Shown here: piece by piece, positions 27,145 to 38,003 of the stretch
Layout: each line of letters begins with the position of its first letter
Numbering within the stretch: the stretch's first letter is position 1
From: Bemisia tabaci
Lineage: Eukaryota > Arthropoda > Insecta > Hemiptera > Aleyrodidae
Assembly (NCBI RefSeq): GCF_918797505.1
Contig: NC_092793.1
Location: 89,044,411-89,108,410 of the forward strand
DNA: 64,000 bases
Direction: 5' to 3'
Notes under the pieces: generated by a model
Told to the model about the DNA's origin: nothing
The model's database searches: none
The model's input: only the letters and a program-made list of their open reading frames with translations
Made by a program: the position numbers and the translations under genes

Positions 27145-27678
27145 TTAAATGGAATCCTCTGGGATCAGCGGATTTCCAAAGATAACAAGAGGAGGATATA
27201 TAACGCTGTAGTCAAAAGTATATTAACATATCGATGTGAAGTTTGGCAGCTGAAGAAACGGACACAGAATATGCTGAGAGCAACGGAGATGGATTTCTGG
27301 AGAAGGTCGGCAGGAATTTCTAGGAGAGATCGGGTCCGTAATGATAGAGTGCGTCAGAGAATGGAAGTCGAAAATGACATCGTGTTCGACGTCATGACCA
27401 AACAACTTGTTTGGTATGGTCATGTCAATAGGATGACTGAAGAGAGCATCTTTTTTGGCAGCCTCTGCTGCCAAAAAAGATGCTTGATTGGGTTCCTTCT
27501 GGGAGGAGACGTAGGGGACGCCCAGTGAGAGATTGGCGACAGGGGGTGTTGAGTGAGATGAGGGAGTGTCAACTCCCTGATGACCTGTGGGAAGACTGAG
27601 CTTTGTGGCGATTAGGCGTCGTAAAGCGCCAAAGAGCGCTGTAAAAGCGACTCATATGTATGTATGTATGTATGTACC
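27145..27678 (+). mobile_element. RTE-like retrotransposon 3' fragment with (ATGT)n tail
   Basis: Frame: ILWDQRISKDNKRRIYNAVV, then MLRATEMDFWRRSAGISRRD, QLVWYGHVNRM. These are C-terminal sequences of an endonuclease-reverse transcriptase of the RTE/BovB-like kind; the paralogous copy at 62340-62690 shares most of them. After 27444 a small inverted duplication breaks the frame; RDWRQGVLSEM and CQLPDDLWED follow in other frames. The 3' end is cgctgtaaaagcgactc then a (tatg)n tail (27654-27675). Dead copy. Confidence 0.85.
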
Positions 27679-28082
27679 CTGTGTTGTTCATAGCCCGTGA
27701 CGGCATGACTATTCCTATTCCTGTCATCGTGCAAAGGTTGGCAAATAAGTTTTGGATTGAATTCCTTCGAAAGAGGGCAACGGGGGCGTCCTTTGTACAA
27801 TAGGCGCGGGTGACACGGTGACAGGACTTTGTCGAAGAAGTTCGGAGAAAGCAGTTACGCAGTGACCTCTAGAAGGACATTTACCGTTTGAGTGTTGCTG
27901 AGTGCCTGAATGCGTTGATGAAGTGATTGATAAATAGGTGCCCCTTTTTGAGGCCTTATTAAACAGGCTATACCACTTTCATGACATACCTAAAAAGTAA
28001 ACTTTGCCTTGGGGTCTTTGTGTTCGGTGTAGACAACGATTACAATCAAGTTAAGTTTCGAGTTTCAATGTTTTGTTTTTAG
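27679..28082. other. End of intron 8
   Basis: Nothing recognised. Confidence 0.4.
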
Positions 28083-28210
28083 GTCAATGTGCCCCTTTGG
28101 AGCAAATTCTAGGAGCTAAAGGCGAGCGTGGTGCTCAAGGAGAAAAAGGAGAGCCAGGACCACCTGGAAGAGATGGACTCCCAGGTGATAAGGGATCTGA
28201 AGGATTGCGA
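28083..28210 (+). CDS. Col4a1: Col4a1 exon 9 (Cys interruption)
   Basis: 128 bp, phase 1 to 0. The acceptor is gtttttag; the donor is gtgagt after CGA. After the split Gly: QCAPLEQILGAKGERG, then helix to GDKGSEGLR. The Cys-containing break GQCAPLEQILGAKG is the counterpart of GSCALDEIKMPAKG in Drosophila Col4a1 and is one of the best markers for the alpha-1 chain here. The exon carries no ATG-led frame of 60 residues, so an ORF scan alone would miss it. Confidence 0.92.
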
Positions 28211-28419
28211 GTGAGTGACCAATTTTAGTGTTTACAGTACGAATTGCCACTTATAAATTTTCAGAAGTAATTTCGCATCAAATAACATACTTAAGTCTTT
28301 AATTATTTAAGGATTGTCTCTTAAAAATAAGCTTTTGCTTTACAGTAACATATTGAAACCTATCTGGACGTATGGTTGCCAGCTGTAGGGTTGCTGTGCG
28401 CCTAGCAGCCTCCAGCGTC

Positions 28420-28760
28420 CCTGGTAAAAATTGGCAGTAGGATATTCTGTTTTCCAAAATACTATAGACCTACAGCCGGCTATAAGGTTTTTTATAGATT
28501 CTACAGCCGGCTACACGATTTTTTATAGCCTTTTATAGCCGATGGTGATAAAGCTTCAGCCAGGTGGTATACTGTATAGCCCGGTGATAGGAACTATAGC
28601 CCGGCTGTATAATTTTTATCGCTTCGTATAGCCCGGCTGCATGATTTTCTTCGCTTCCGACAGCCAGCTACATGATTTTGCTATCGCCTTCTGTCGCCGG
28701 CTGTAAGAATTCCTATGGTATTTTGAAACGCAGCTCCTATTGCTAAGTTTTATCAGGGGT
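28420..28760. mobile_element. Palindromic element with ACAGCCGGCTA repeats
   Basis: Ends ccctggtaaaaattggcagt (28420) and ctaagttttatcagggg (28741-28757) are imperfect inverse copies, and so are ccaaaatactatag and ctatggtattttg. The interior is about nine degenerate copies of a tacagccggctataag-ttttttatag unit, itself palindromic. Resembles other MITE-like elements here in having a tandem-repeat interior. Confidence 0.75.
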
Positions 28761-29471
28761 ATCTAGTCGGTTCAGAGCACAACCCTCCGAGAACTGGCCG
28801 GGGTCTGTTGGGATGATTATGTCACTAATGGCGTACTTCATCGGGTTCTAGGCGTGCCACCGGTGATTAAGTTATCAAAAACTGGTCGATCAGGTACACT
28901 CGAAGGCTTGCCAACCATCCGAATTTATCGGCGAAAGATCTCATTATGAGCTGCAACGAGGGTTTGAGGCGTCTCAAACTACGAAAGCCGTTTGATTGCG
29001 TCTCAGACCAACTCGACGAATTTTTCTTAATTAAACCTTTTCTTCTTCTAGCCTTTCCTTTATTAAAGGAGGTGGTTTGATCTAATTTTGCTTAAGGTGA
29101 GGTCGGGTAACTGGGCAAGAGTTCGGCGAAAAATGTCAAAATTTCAACTTCATGATTTTTTCCCCATCATTATATTGACAAAAGAGGCTACTTTTTTATT
29201 TTTTTTAGCAAGTATAACATCTAGTCTAAATGTAGGATGAGTCAAAAGTCGAATTTCATCTTTCAATTTTTTCCCGCAAATTTTCATAAATTTCCTGTTT
29301 TTTTGACCCAGTCACCCGACGTCGTGGAGTAAGTGGACTAACCCCCCATAATTTTTGAGGGGGGAATTATTTTTCACTGATGGAAAGCCCGTGACTGAAG
29401 TCACAGGTTTAGATGCTTCACCAAAAATTATTAATTTTATAATGGAGATTAATTTCTTAGAATTTACCGGG
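28761..29471. other. Intron 9, unassigned
   Basis: Nothing firm. No long repeat pairs were noticed. Confidence 0.35.
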
Positions 29472-29834
29472 GCCTAAGTAGCAGTAATTGTGATAAATAG
29501 CGATTTTATCGGTTGGTTATCGCGATTATATCGGTGGCAATATTTCGAGATATTATCGCATTAAAAATTGCGGTATATGGCGATACAATCGCTACACATC
29601 GCAATTTTTGGTTCGATAATCGCGATCAGTTTTCGTCGATAAAATCGAGATTAAATCGCCATTTATCGCAATTTTTTTTCTCAAAAATATTGCGATGAAT
29701 TGCCGGGCGATAAAATCGCGAAGTCATCTCGATAAGATTGAGGATAATCGCTCAGATGTCGATGATCCTAGCGGTTTTAGCGCCGATAAAATTGCAATAA
29801 ATCCCGATTTTTCTGTTGAAAAATGCTACTTGGG
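29472..29834. mobile_element. Second CCCAAGTAGCA-type MITE
   Basis: The left end is a variant (cctaagtagcag, 29473), the right end tgctacttggg (29824-29834). The interior is cgataaaatcgc-type palindromic repeats, and its last 110 bp (tgaggataatcgctcagatg, tcctagcggttttagcgccg) closely match the right part of the 3533-4625 element. Confidence 0.78.
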
Positions 29835-29906
29835 GGCATTAAATTGATATTGTTTCGGAGATGATACCACTATTCGACCACGTGGCAGCTTGTTTTGCCT
29901 ACACTC

Positions 29907-30113
29907 AAAAAAAAAACTACGGCCCTGTGACCCGGTTGCTCTGGACACTGGTGATCCCGGCGTTAACGCGCTGTGCGCCAGCTAGTACTGGACCCAGCGG
30001 CCGGTGTCCCGTGGACCCCGCGCGGCCTTCATGGCCGTAAGACCGGTTAGGAGCCGAGCGTAAGTTACGGGTTTCAGGATCGGAGCCAACCGCTTCCACG
30101 GCCGTTGGCAGTG
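29907..30113 (-). pseudogene. Possible 5S rRNA-derived sequence, minus strand
   Basis: Read on the minus strand it begins gccaacggcc, the usual 5' end of arthropod 5S rRNA, with ggttggctccgatc and an alignable stretch after it. Further on tacggcc (30039-30033) can pair with ggccgta (29924-29918), closing a 122-nt unit, and a run of 10 T follows like a Pol III terminator. Similarity is patchy and GC-rich sequence can mislead; the alternative is an unrelated GC-rich repeat. Confidence 0.35.
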
Positions 30114-31570
30114 AGGTGAGATTCAGTTTTCGGAAAATGGCGTCACCATCAGATTAAAATTGAGACGGCTACGTGTATATTCGCAGAAAATTATAATATT
30201 TTACGTCAATGTTATTCAGTGCGTGAATTTAAAGTTGCCGCCAGCCTTGAACATTTTCGGGAGCGATCGCAGCCACCACTCAGCGTTGTTTATTGAGGTT
30301 AGAATCTAGTAAATTGCTTGTCATTGTTGGTCATTGCTCATTACGTGTGTTCGTTTTTCGTTTAATTTTGGAGGTTTTCGATATATTTTCTTGATTCTGT
30401 GCGGTGCACGATTGATTCTAAAGTTCTGTGTGATAACGCTTGTCAAATACTTTCGGAAATGCGACGAGAGTGAAGTGAAAATTGTCAGTTTTACCTACAC
30501 ACTGAGCTCATATCCTCTCCTCCTGTAAGTTCGTTTGCAATTCACTTATTTTCCCCCTACTAAGGGAAAGAACTTAAATCCAAGAAAAGCAATCAATTAC
30601 CTGCCACGCATCTTCCCACAGAGTAAATTACCGCCACACTAAAATACTGATAATGTAGACACAAGAATGTCTATTTACCGATTGCAACTTCATTGTGCCA
30701 CCTTTGCTTGCTCATAAGATTGGGTTGATTTTTTATTCCATTTCAATCTAATCTCTGGCTTATACTTAAATGTTTTCAATTGAGAGTAGGTAGTATTTCA
30801 CTCTCCGACATCCAACACCTCCCTTCTCTGTTGCCAAAATAGCTGTCCGCCAGCGGAAGCTATAAGCCAATCTTGCCTGCGTTGATTATCCGATAAGAGC
30901 CAGTGCAAACATTGTTGCTGTGAATATCTCTCTGATTCCATATCCCAATTCTAGGGAGCTCAGTGTACTGTAATAGTGGTAAAATTTTGTGTGAATCGCG
31001 CTTCAGTTTGCTGAAGGGAAGATCTACAATTTTAACAAGTGTGACAATTTTCGGTGGTATATTTCTTCGCTAATATTTTGTGGAAATTGTATCCGGTAGT
31101 TATTGCGGAGAGTTATATCTTGAAGTTTTGTCAACTTTTACTACTGAATTTACACTTTGAAATATTCTCAACCTCATTTTCAAGATTCTGAAGCTTTTCT
31201 AGTCGTAAGGAGTAAAAATCTGTAAGTACCTAGACCTACGCCTGTGCTTTTCCTTTGTTAATCATTTGGGTGATTTCCTACTTTGCATTCGTATTTTTTA
31301 TTGAGGGATGAACCAGGTTTTGTTTTTGACAAATGCTGAATTCTCATTGAGTGAAAGTAATTACATTTATTGAGAACGGGCTGCCAAGTGATAAAAATGA
31401 TTTTTCAATTTACATTTTTCGCTGCAATGAGTTTTAGCAATTTATCATACCTTGGACAGTCTGTTCTACATTTAAAATAGGTAGCATGAATTTTTGATCT
31501 ATCTACATTTGTTCCTTCCAGTGCTTCCCCAGTGCTTTATTTATTTCTACGAAGGCTTGCAACATTAAAG
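30114..31570. other. Intron 9, unassigned
   Basis: No gene or repeat is recognised. Confidence 0.35.
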
Positions 31571-32300
31571 TTAGGTTTTTGAAAATTTCTCTTGATATCT
31601 CTACACGATGAATAAGCTAACATTCATATGCTGATTTTCTTTCTCAATAAGCATCATCTCTTCTCTAAGATTCATCTCTTTTCTCAAATTGACTTGCTGA
31701 ACTATCAGCCAAGGAGTTCAAATCTCTCTTGATATCTGAAACATGATCAACAAGCTAACGTTCATATGACTAATATTTGAAGGCGAGCTAACATGACATC
31801 AAATTGACCTCCTCTCGTTTCCTTAAAATCTCTCAGATTGTGATTATTCCGAGTGAGCGTGCCATTTCACGACGATACAGCTATTCGACCACGCAAAAGC
31901 TCCTGTTGCCTACACTGAAATTGAAGGCGAAATGAAATAAGTTCAATGTAATCTTCTCCCGTTTGGTAAAATGTTTTTTTTAAAAAAGCGTTCCGAGTTA
32001 ACCGTGCAATTTTACGATGAAACAGCGATTCCACTCATTTCCAATTTAAATCTCCCGGGCAACTTTTATAGTGGGGATTACTAAATTTAAGGGTAATTAA
32101 CACGAACTCTCTTATCTCCCATTTCGTTAAATGATCTTATCTCTGTGAGTGTCCAGAGTGAGCATGCCACTTGACGATACTGCTATTCAACCACGTGGAA
32201 ACTCGGGTTGCCTATCTTAAAATTGAAGGTGAAATGAAATGGCATTAATGTACCTAATATTTTCCCGTATGGTAAAATGCTATTTTTTTAAAGGGACACA

Positions 32301-33498
32301 GTTGCCGGGTATTTTACGGAGATAAAGATACCACTGACTATTTTATCAGGGTTATTTTGTCTACAGAGTTTAATACAGATATATAGAGTTTTATCAAATT
32401 TACTCAGGATCAGTAACCACCCCCTCCCCCCACGTGCCGCAGTGAATCATGATTTATGCCAGTTCATCCGGATTTAATGCGATTATTTCTATACCGATAA
32501 ACTACGTCCATCCTATTAAATATATCCCACTGAATACACACTGAAATCAGGGGTTCCATATATACTATCGGGAACAAATAGTGATAGGAGAAACAGGCGA
32601 CGCAACTTATTGGTTCGCAATGCCCGTTTTACACTTTTACCCAAATTAATAAAGTTGCATAATCAAGTAACACAGTAAAAAAGTAATTACAATGAGAACT
32701 CTGAGGTAAAGAGTATTCCGTAAAACCCTGAAAAAATGGTGGTAGGGGAGCAAGGCATGCTATCAAAAAAGTAACAATAATAATAAAATTAATAGAAAAA
32801 TGAGTAGAGGGGGAAGGGGGGATGAGGGAGCTAGAAAAATGTGCGGGGGGGGGGGGGGTAGAATAAATGCTGGCAAAAAAGTTTGAACCAACCTAGCGAT
32901 GATTTTTTTTTTTTTTAAAAAAAAGCTTTACTTTCACCGTGTGATACCGGCTCAACAACAAAAAATGCATTTTGTTTATTACATATGCGCCATGCAGTTG
33001 TTCCGTTTTGGCGAGCAAAAAAATTTCCTCAGCGAGTGGCCGAGAAATTCAGAACGCTATTCAAGAGGGCGAGAGAGCGAGCGAAGCGTCTGACAGGACA
33101 TAGGCTAAGGATGACTAATAAGTGAGGTGACTGTAGTCCTTTTCACGAAACCTGAGACTTTTTATTCGACATTAAAATCCGCAAATGGCAACGCGTCAGT
33201 CTCGGACTCAGTGACCGGACCGCTCGCTGGACACTTTCTGTTGTTCAGCAACCATAGGCTGGCAAACCGTCCATTGTGAGGTTAGGAACGATGAGTAGAG
33301 GATAGAGACTAAAGTTTGACTCTCCCTTGCGTTGAAACGCCAAGAGAAGTCGGGAGAGCCAGCCTGTGGCTAAGGACGTCAAAGACGTAACCAAAATAAT
33401 AATAATAAAAAAAAATGAGATGAAACTCATTCAGATCATTATGGAAAAGCACAAGTCACGATTTCCTCGTCTGCAAATAGGTATTAGCAATCATTATT
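32301..33498. other. Intron 9, simple-sequence rich
   Basis: Homopolymer runs: G at 32845-32858, T at 32903-32914, followed by a palindromic ttttaaaaaaaagc. Nothing else is recognised. Confidence 0.4.
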
Positions 33499-33499
33499 T

Positions 33500-33882
33500 A
33501 GGGAGCGTTCGTAGATTATGTAGCGCCCTGGGGTGGGGAGGGGGGGGGGCGATTACAAGCCTGCGTTACATAGGGTGAAGGATTGGCAAGCGCCAGCTTT
33601 ACTTAACTCTCTCTACTTATCGGTAAAAAGTACCTACGCAAAATCCAAAAATTATCATCCTCATTACTACCATGTTATTTGTCACACCATTATTAAAACT
33701 ACTCAAAATTTATATTTTACCCAGCAACATATGTTCAACAGAGTCCAACAGTTGTTGAGATTCTAAGCGGGTTCGTCAAGCGTTATGTAATTATTAGTGT
33801 GGGTGTCCGGGGTGCGTTATAGAAATGCGAAGAAAAGTCAAAAACTCCAAAACAGTGCGCTACGTAATTTTTGAATGCTCCA
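33500..33882. mobile_element. MITE, GGGAGCGTTC ends, candidate PIF/Harbinger
   Basis: Left ggagcgttcgtagattatgt (33502 on) and right gcgctacgtaatttttgaatgctcca are inverted. TTA stands on both outer sides (33497-33499 and 33883-33885), the target preferred by PIF/Harbinger elements. A G run (33540-33549) lies inside. Non-coding. Superfamily is inferred from target site only. Confidence 0.72.
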
Positions 33883-33885
33883 TTA

Positions 33886-34067
33886 TGAAAAACACAACAA
33901 TAAAACTCATTCAAGTCACTCTCAGCTCTCATGTATGTATTTTTTTAGAAGGGACTTGCACCTTTACAAAAAACCTTGCATAATCAAACCAACCTTACTC
34001 AGATTATTGCTATATAATTTTATTTATAAAAACTAACAGTTTTTCTTTTATTATTTCATTCATCCAG
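33886..34067. other. End of intron 9
   Basis: Nothing recognised beyond the exon 10 acceptor. Confidence 0.4.
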
Positions 34068-34230
34068 GGGGAAACTGGACCAGTTGGACCACGAGGTCAG
34101 CCAGGTCCTGTTGGACCAAGAGGACTACCAGGTCCTCGTGGCGATAAGGGTGATACGGGTGCAATGGGATTCCCTGGTGAACCTGGGTTAGATGGACGGC
34201 CAGGAGCTCAGGGACTACTTGGATACAAGG
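34068..34230 (+). CDS. Col4a1: Col4a1 exon 10 (contains RGD)
   Basis: 163 bp, phase 0 to 1. The acceptor is tttcatccag before GGG; the donor is gtaatt in the split Gly. The peptide begins [19 protein letters not shown], contains [11 protein letters not shown] with an RGD tripeptide in helical register, and ends GAQGLLGYK plus the split Gly. No helix interruption. RGD inside an intact triple helix is often hidden from integrins, so binding is not implied. Found by splice logic; it has no ATG-led frame of its own. Confidence 0.92.
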
Positions 34231-35339
34231 GTAATTTCATACTTAATCTTATTAATATTCTATGAGGTTTTATTAATAATGCATTCCGATTTCCGTTGTG
34301 TATTTCGGGTTCATATTTAAAATGGAAGCGGGAAGAATTTTTTTTTTTTTTTGTTAATCTGCAGATTTTAAAAATTGTATACCTCTTACCTGCAGCAGAT
34401 GCAAATTTTGGATCTTTGCACCTGCTTTTAAGTCTTTTGAATTTAGGAACACACTCTTTAACATAATTAAAGCGGTAGGTATCTGTAAAAAGGGCGGATG
34501 TCGAGTTTTTCAGTTTTCAGAGAGACTCTCTCAAAGTTTTCAGAGCTCTGCATGTTAACTCCATTTGAAACCAAGAGGATTCGGCTTAAGGATTTTATGC
34601 TGATCAAATCCTCCGCTAAAATCCCTTTTTAGATTTTTTAATTTTAAGCAAAACTCAATGAGATACATCGGGTTGAAAAAAAAAAAAAACATCATCCGCC
34701 GTTTAAACAGATGATGTTTTTATGACGGGTAAAATCGGGTTTTAGGTAAGGCAATTTAAGCAAAGTTCAACGATCGATGCGTATTAAGTATTTTAATAAA
34801 TGTTAATAAAACAATACATTCGGAAACTTCTGAAAAATAAGGAGTAAATAATATCAGTCTTCGCAAATTCAATTAAATTGAATGAAAATAATGTCAGCCT
34901 TCCACAGAATAGTTTAAATAAGAGGCTTGGAGGACAAGGCGCATAAGTGCAGTTTTTGCTGTTTTGAGAAATATGCGTTTGAAGTTTCGAAATTACATGG
35001 ATTCTTATGGCGGATAGAAAGTTCAAACTGACCCTTTGATGCTTAAAACTTGGAATTTCGGAGCGATTTTTTCACAGAATAAGCATTAAGACTATAGTTT
35101 TACTTGAAATCTTTATCATCTCAATTTTTCCAAAAATTGCACTTATGCGCCTTTTCCTCCAAGCCCCTCAAATAAGAGTGTTGTCCTCAAAAAACGTACG
35201 AATGACCATTAACTGCTTAACTATTAACTAGTTAACCATTAATTCGGCCATTAACAAGTTATTTGAAAGAACGACGAATGTTGACATGATATCCGCCTGT
35301 TTTACATATAACACAGCTTTCGCCTGAAATCTCACCCCA
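34231..35339. other. Intron 10, left part
   Basis: A short hairpin aacatcatccgccgtttaaacagatgatgtt (34689-34719) is seen. A pair of gcataagtgcagttttt / aaaaattgcacttatgcgcc words (34940, 35132) suggests a small decayed inverted repeat, 34913-35170, around a 190-bp loop. No gene. Confidence 0.45.
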
Positions 35340-36668
35340 GAATGGAGATGTTGCGCATGTGTGAGGGATTTGCGATTTGACCATTGATTCTTATGTAAAA
35401 GTTCGCGAAAAACACGATGGTGCCACTGGTTTTCTCTGAAATCATCTCCCAAGCTCAAAAAAAGCTCTCAAAGTGAGGCTAAAATGGAGAAGATACCGCC
35501 ACCCTACCCTGAGAGTCCACCTCTACGTCAAAACAAACTCTCCATGCAAAGATAGGAAGCAAAAAGCCCCACATACACGGTGAAAGTGGACCTTAATATT
35601 GGCTTAATGTGGGAGTCACCGATGCGTTGTTGAGCGGTGACCTTTAAAGTCACTTTAAACAGCAGTTGCACGATTAAATCGGCAGGGCCTAGCATTGTTG
35701 CCGAGCTAGAGGCCCAATACAAATTTTTCATAAGAGTTCAAATGGGTTAGTGAACATATTTGTACAACCCTGACAACAGTGACTTAACTTGTTTGGTTTT
35801 TTAAAATTCTGGAAGTGCACGTGAATATTGAAGGTTATGTGTTGAGTGTGTTTTGTTATTTCCAACCATGAGGGAGAGTTGAGGAAATAAGCCCCTCCAT
35901 ATTGTCGAACATATTATGATTATTCTGGATAGGTGAATTATTATTCATAGGTTCAGGAATAACTTTTTTGGGCTGAACCACTACCCTCGTGGATTTGTCA
36001 TCGTGCACACCAGCTCTACCTGCTAGCAACTCCCTGCATGATTTACCCGGCTTGGGCATAATTTTAAGTAGGACCGTTCTCTTCACGTTCTTGTTACTAT
36101 CGATGAAAGACATTTTAATGACTGAAAATTGCGAAACGCATGCGAACACGAATACAAAAACTCCGAACTCCGAAGTCACTAACCACACAACACGACCGGG
36201 AGAAAACCAAACATAGAGCAATCCTCCAGAGGATGGTGATCGTTGATTCAGAATACCATCGGTGAGCCTTAATAATCGTCGGCCCGGCGAATATTAAGGT
36301 TCACCGCTCAACAACGCATCGGTGACTGCCACATTAAGCCAATATTAAGGTCCACTTTCACCGTGTATGTGGGGCTAAATACATTAGCAGTGATACCGTG
36401 TTTTCAGTTTTGGAGTCCCCAAATAAAGTGGCAACCCTGCTAATGTATTTGCTCCCATTCTTTGTATGGAGAGTTTGTTTTGATGTAGAGGTGGACTCTC
36501 AGGGTAGGGTGAGATAGCCTCTCCATTTTGGCCTCACTTTGAGAGCTTTTTCTGAGCTTGGGAGATGATTTCAGAGAAAACCAGTGGCACCATCGGGTTT
36601 TTCGCGAACCTTTACCTAAGAATCAATGGTCAAATCGCAAATCCCTCACACATGCAACATCTCCATTG
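35340..36668. mobile_element. Hairpin element with a 640-bp loop
   Basis: Left arm 35340-35650 is inverted at 36287-36668: gaggtggactctcagggtag, gtgccactggttttctctga, ccttaatattggcttaatgt all have partners. The right arm carries an extra 70 bp bounded by aatacattagcag / ctgctaatgtatt (36379-36450), a mini-hairpin insertion. The loop carries an open frame on the minus strand. The right end stands 206 bp before exon 11. Confidence 0.85.
35856..36113 (-). CDS. Unidentified 85-residue frame in a hairpin loop
   Basis: From an ATG with A at -3 (36113 going down) the frame reads MSFIDSNKNVKRTVLLKIMP, KPGKSCRELLAGRAGVHDDK and, after a VVVQPKKVIPEPMNNN section, ends ISSTLPHGWK. Amino-acid use looks like a real protein, with charged and polar residues and a poly-Asn patch. 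No family is recognised. It might be an exon of a host gene captured between hairpin arms, or chance. The frame stays open upstream to 36221 without protein-like character. No signal peptide or membrane segment in the ATG-36113 reading. Confidence 0.3.
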   Translation of the reverse strand: MSFIDSNKNVKRTVLLKIMPKPGKSCRELLAGRAGVHDDKSTRVVVQPKKVIPEPMNNNSPIQNNHNMFDNMEGLISSTLPHGWK

Positions 36669-36874
36669 AGATCTGAGTCTAAAAATTTGTACACGTGCTT
36701 TTGAGGGTCCGTATATAAAAAAGCTGTTCTCTCTATGAGCGGCGGATGTCGACACCCGTCATTTTTCCAGAAACGGCTTTATATACACATTTTTCAGCGC
36801 ATTAAAAATAATCAAAGTATTTGTGTATTAATGTCATCCTTGAGTTCTTATTTATTTTTAATTTTCGTTAAAAG

Positions 36875-36997
36875 GAATCAAAGGAGAGGCAGGAATACCT
36901 ATGGTTGGCCCAGTTGGACCTATAGGATATCCAGGAGAAAAAGGAGAGAAAGGTTTGCCTGGGCCTGTCGGAAAATATGGATTAACAGGAGAGCCAG
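36875..36997 (+). CDS. Col4a1: Col4a1 exon 11
   Basis: 123 bp, phase 1 to 1. The acceptor is ttcgttaaaag; GA completes a GGA Gly, then [20 protein letters not shown] and GLTGEP plus the split Gly. IPMVG is a short interruption, matching GISRPGPMGPPG of Drosophila. The donor is CAG|gttcgt, poor at +3 and +4. It is chosen because it alone gives the required phase and a Gly at the join with exon 12. The acceptor tract is purine-containing and also weak. Confidence 0.87.
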
Positions 36998-37124
36998 GTT
37001 CGTCAATTAAACTAAATAAGTTAAGTGTTAAGCACTGTCCATTGATTTCTATATACAGTACCAGACAACAACTAAGTATGTTGCTTTCTATGGCAGTATA
37101 TGAGCTTTATAAAAGTACCAGCTG

Positions 37125-37240
37125 TTCCGGGCTCGCGGTAGCGAGCCGTCACAGGCAGCCACAGCAGGACTCTCGCCCCTTGGATCCCGGGGATATCGCT
37201 CCGCGCTTGCTATGTGACTCCCTCCGCGAGCCGCTTCATT
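37125..37240 (+). repeat. GC-rich dispersed motif, copy 2
   Basis: Contains gggctcgcggtagcgagccg, ctctcgccccttggatcccg and ctccctccgcgagccgc. Same order of parts as the copies at 25500 and 41880. It stands about 130 bp after the exon 11 donor. Confidence 0.6.
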
Positions 37241-37254
37241 CTAACCGAAAAGTA

Positions 37255-37650
37255 TGTAAAAAAAAGAAGAAATAGCAAGGGTAAAAAGAACATTATATTT
37301 GCTGAGAGGGGTAAGTATGAGCAAGAAAGAAATGAAAGGAAAAAAAAAACAACACAGAAAAAGTGTAGAATAAAGAGAGGTATAAATAAATGAAGAAGAA
37401 ATCAAAGAGGAAAAATAAACGGAGAAAAATAAGGGGGATAAAAAGAAGAAAGATGGAAGAGAGAAAAGTATAGAAATGAGGGTAGGTATGTTAAAAAAAA
37501 AAAAAAAATAAATTAAACAATAATTAAAGGAGCACGAAAAAAATTGAAGATGAATAAAAATAGGAAGAAAAAGGAATAAAGAATGAGATAAAAAAATTGA
37601 AAGGGAGATGAGAAAATAAAACATACAGGAGAACATGGGAGGGGGCGGGA
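37255..37650 (+). repeat. Purine-rich tract, about 400 bp
   Basis: The + strand is almost all A and G (gaaagaaatgaaagg, agaagaaatcaaagagg and the like) with few pyrimidines. The 179-residue minus-strand frame rich in Phe, Ser and Leu is a reflection of it and not a gene. Confidence 0.85.
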
Positions 37651-38003
37651 AAAGTGTGTATCGTGTAGCACCCAAAAGTGGCGGGAAAAGACGACCGAAT
37701 CGAGCGAACAGGGAGGCGAGGAGGTGCCCACAATGTGACAACCAATGAACAGCGAGTGACACGGCATTATGGCAAATCAATTTGGAGCATTTTAGGGAAA
37801 TTAAGTACCTATGTTACAAATCACAGGAGGGAGTCCTCGATAAAATGATTATCTCGTATCGCTGTTTTGTTGTGGATATTTCTGCTTCAGTTGACGACAA
37901 GCTAAAGGCATTCTTAGGTTCACATTAGCATATCGTGAACTCAACACGACATATATGGGCACGATAAAACAGCAATGAGACGTAAAACCGACTGATCACA
38001 CTA

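Larger units (their letters stand above)
29855..32300 (+). repeat. Three diverged direct repeats of a 50-110 bp block
   Basis: A block like gatacnnctattcgaccacg, then gttgcctacact and, in two copies, ttgaaggcgaaatgaaat and ttttcccgtatggtaaaatg, occurs at 29867-29910, 31874-31975 and 32172-32285. A further pair (tctcttgatatct and gctaacattcatatg) is at 31588-31635 and 31723-31770. They look like a degraded tandem array or remains of one element split by insertions, including the 5S-like sequence. Confidence 0.55.

Noticed and set aside
37241..37780. 179-residue minus-strand frame rich in Phe and Ser
   Set aside because: It is the reflection of the polypurine tract and has no protein features beyond low complexity.
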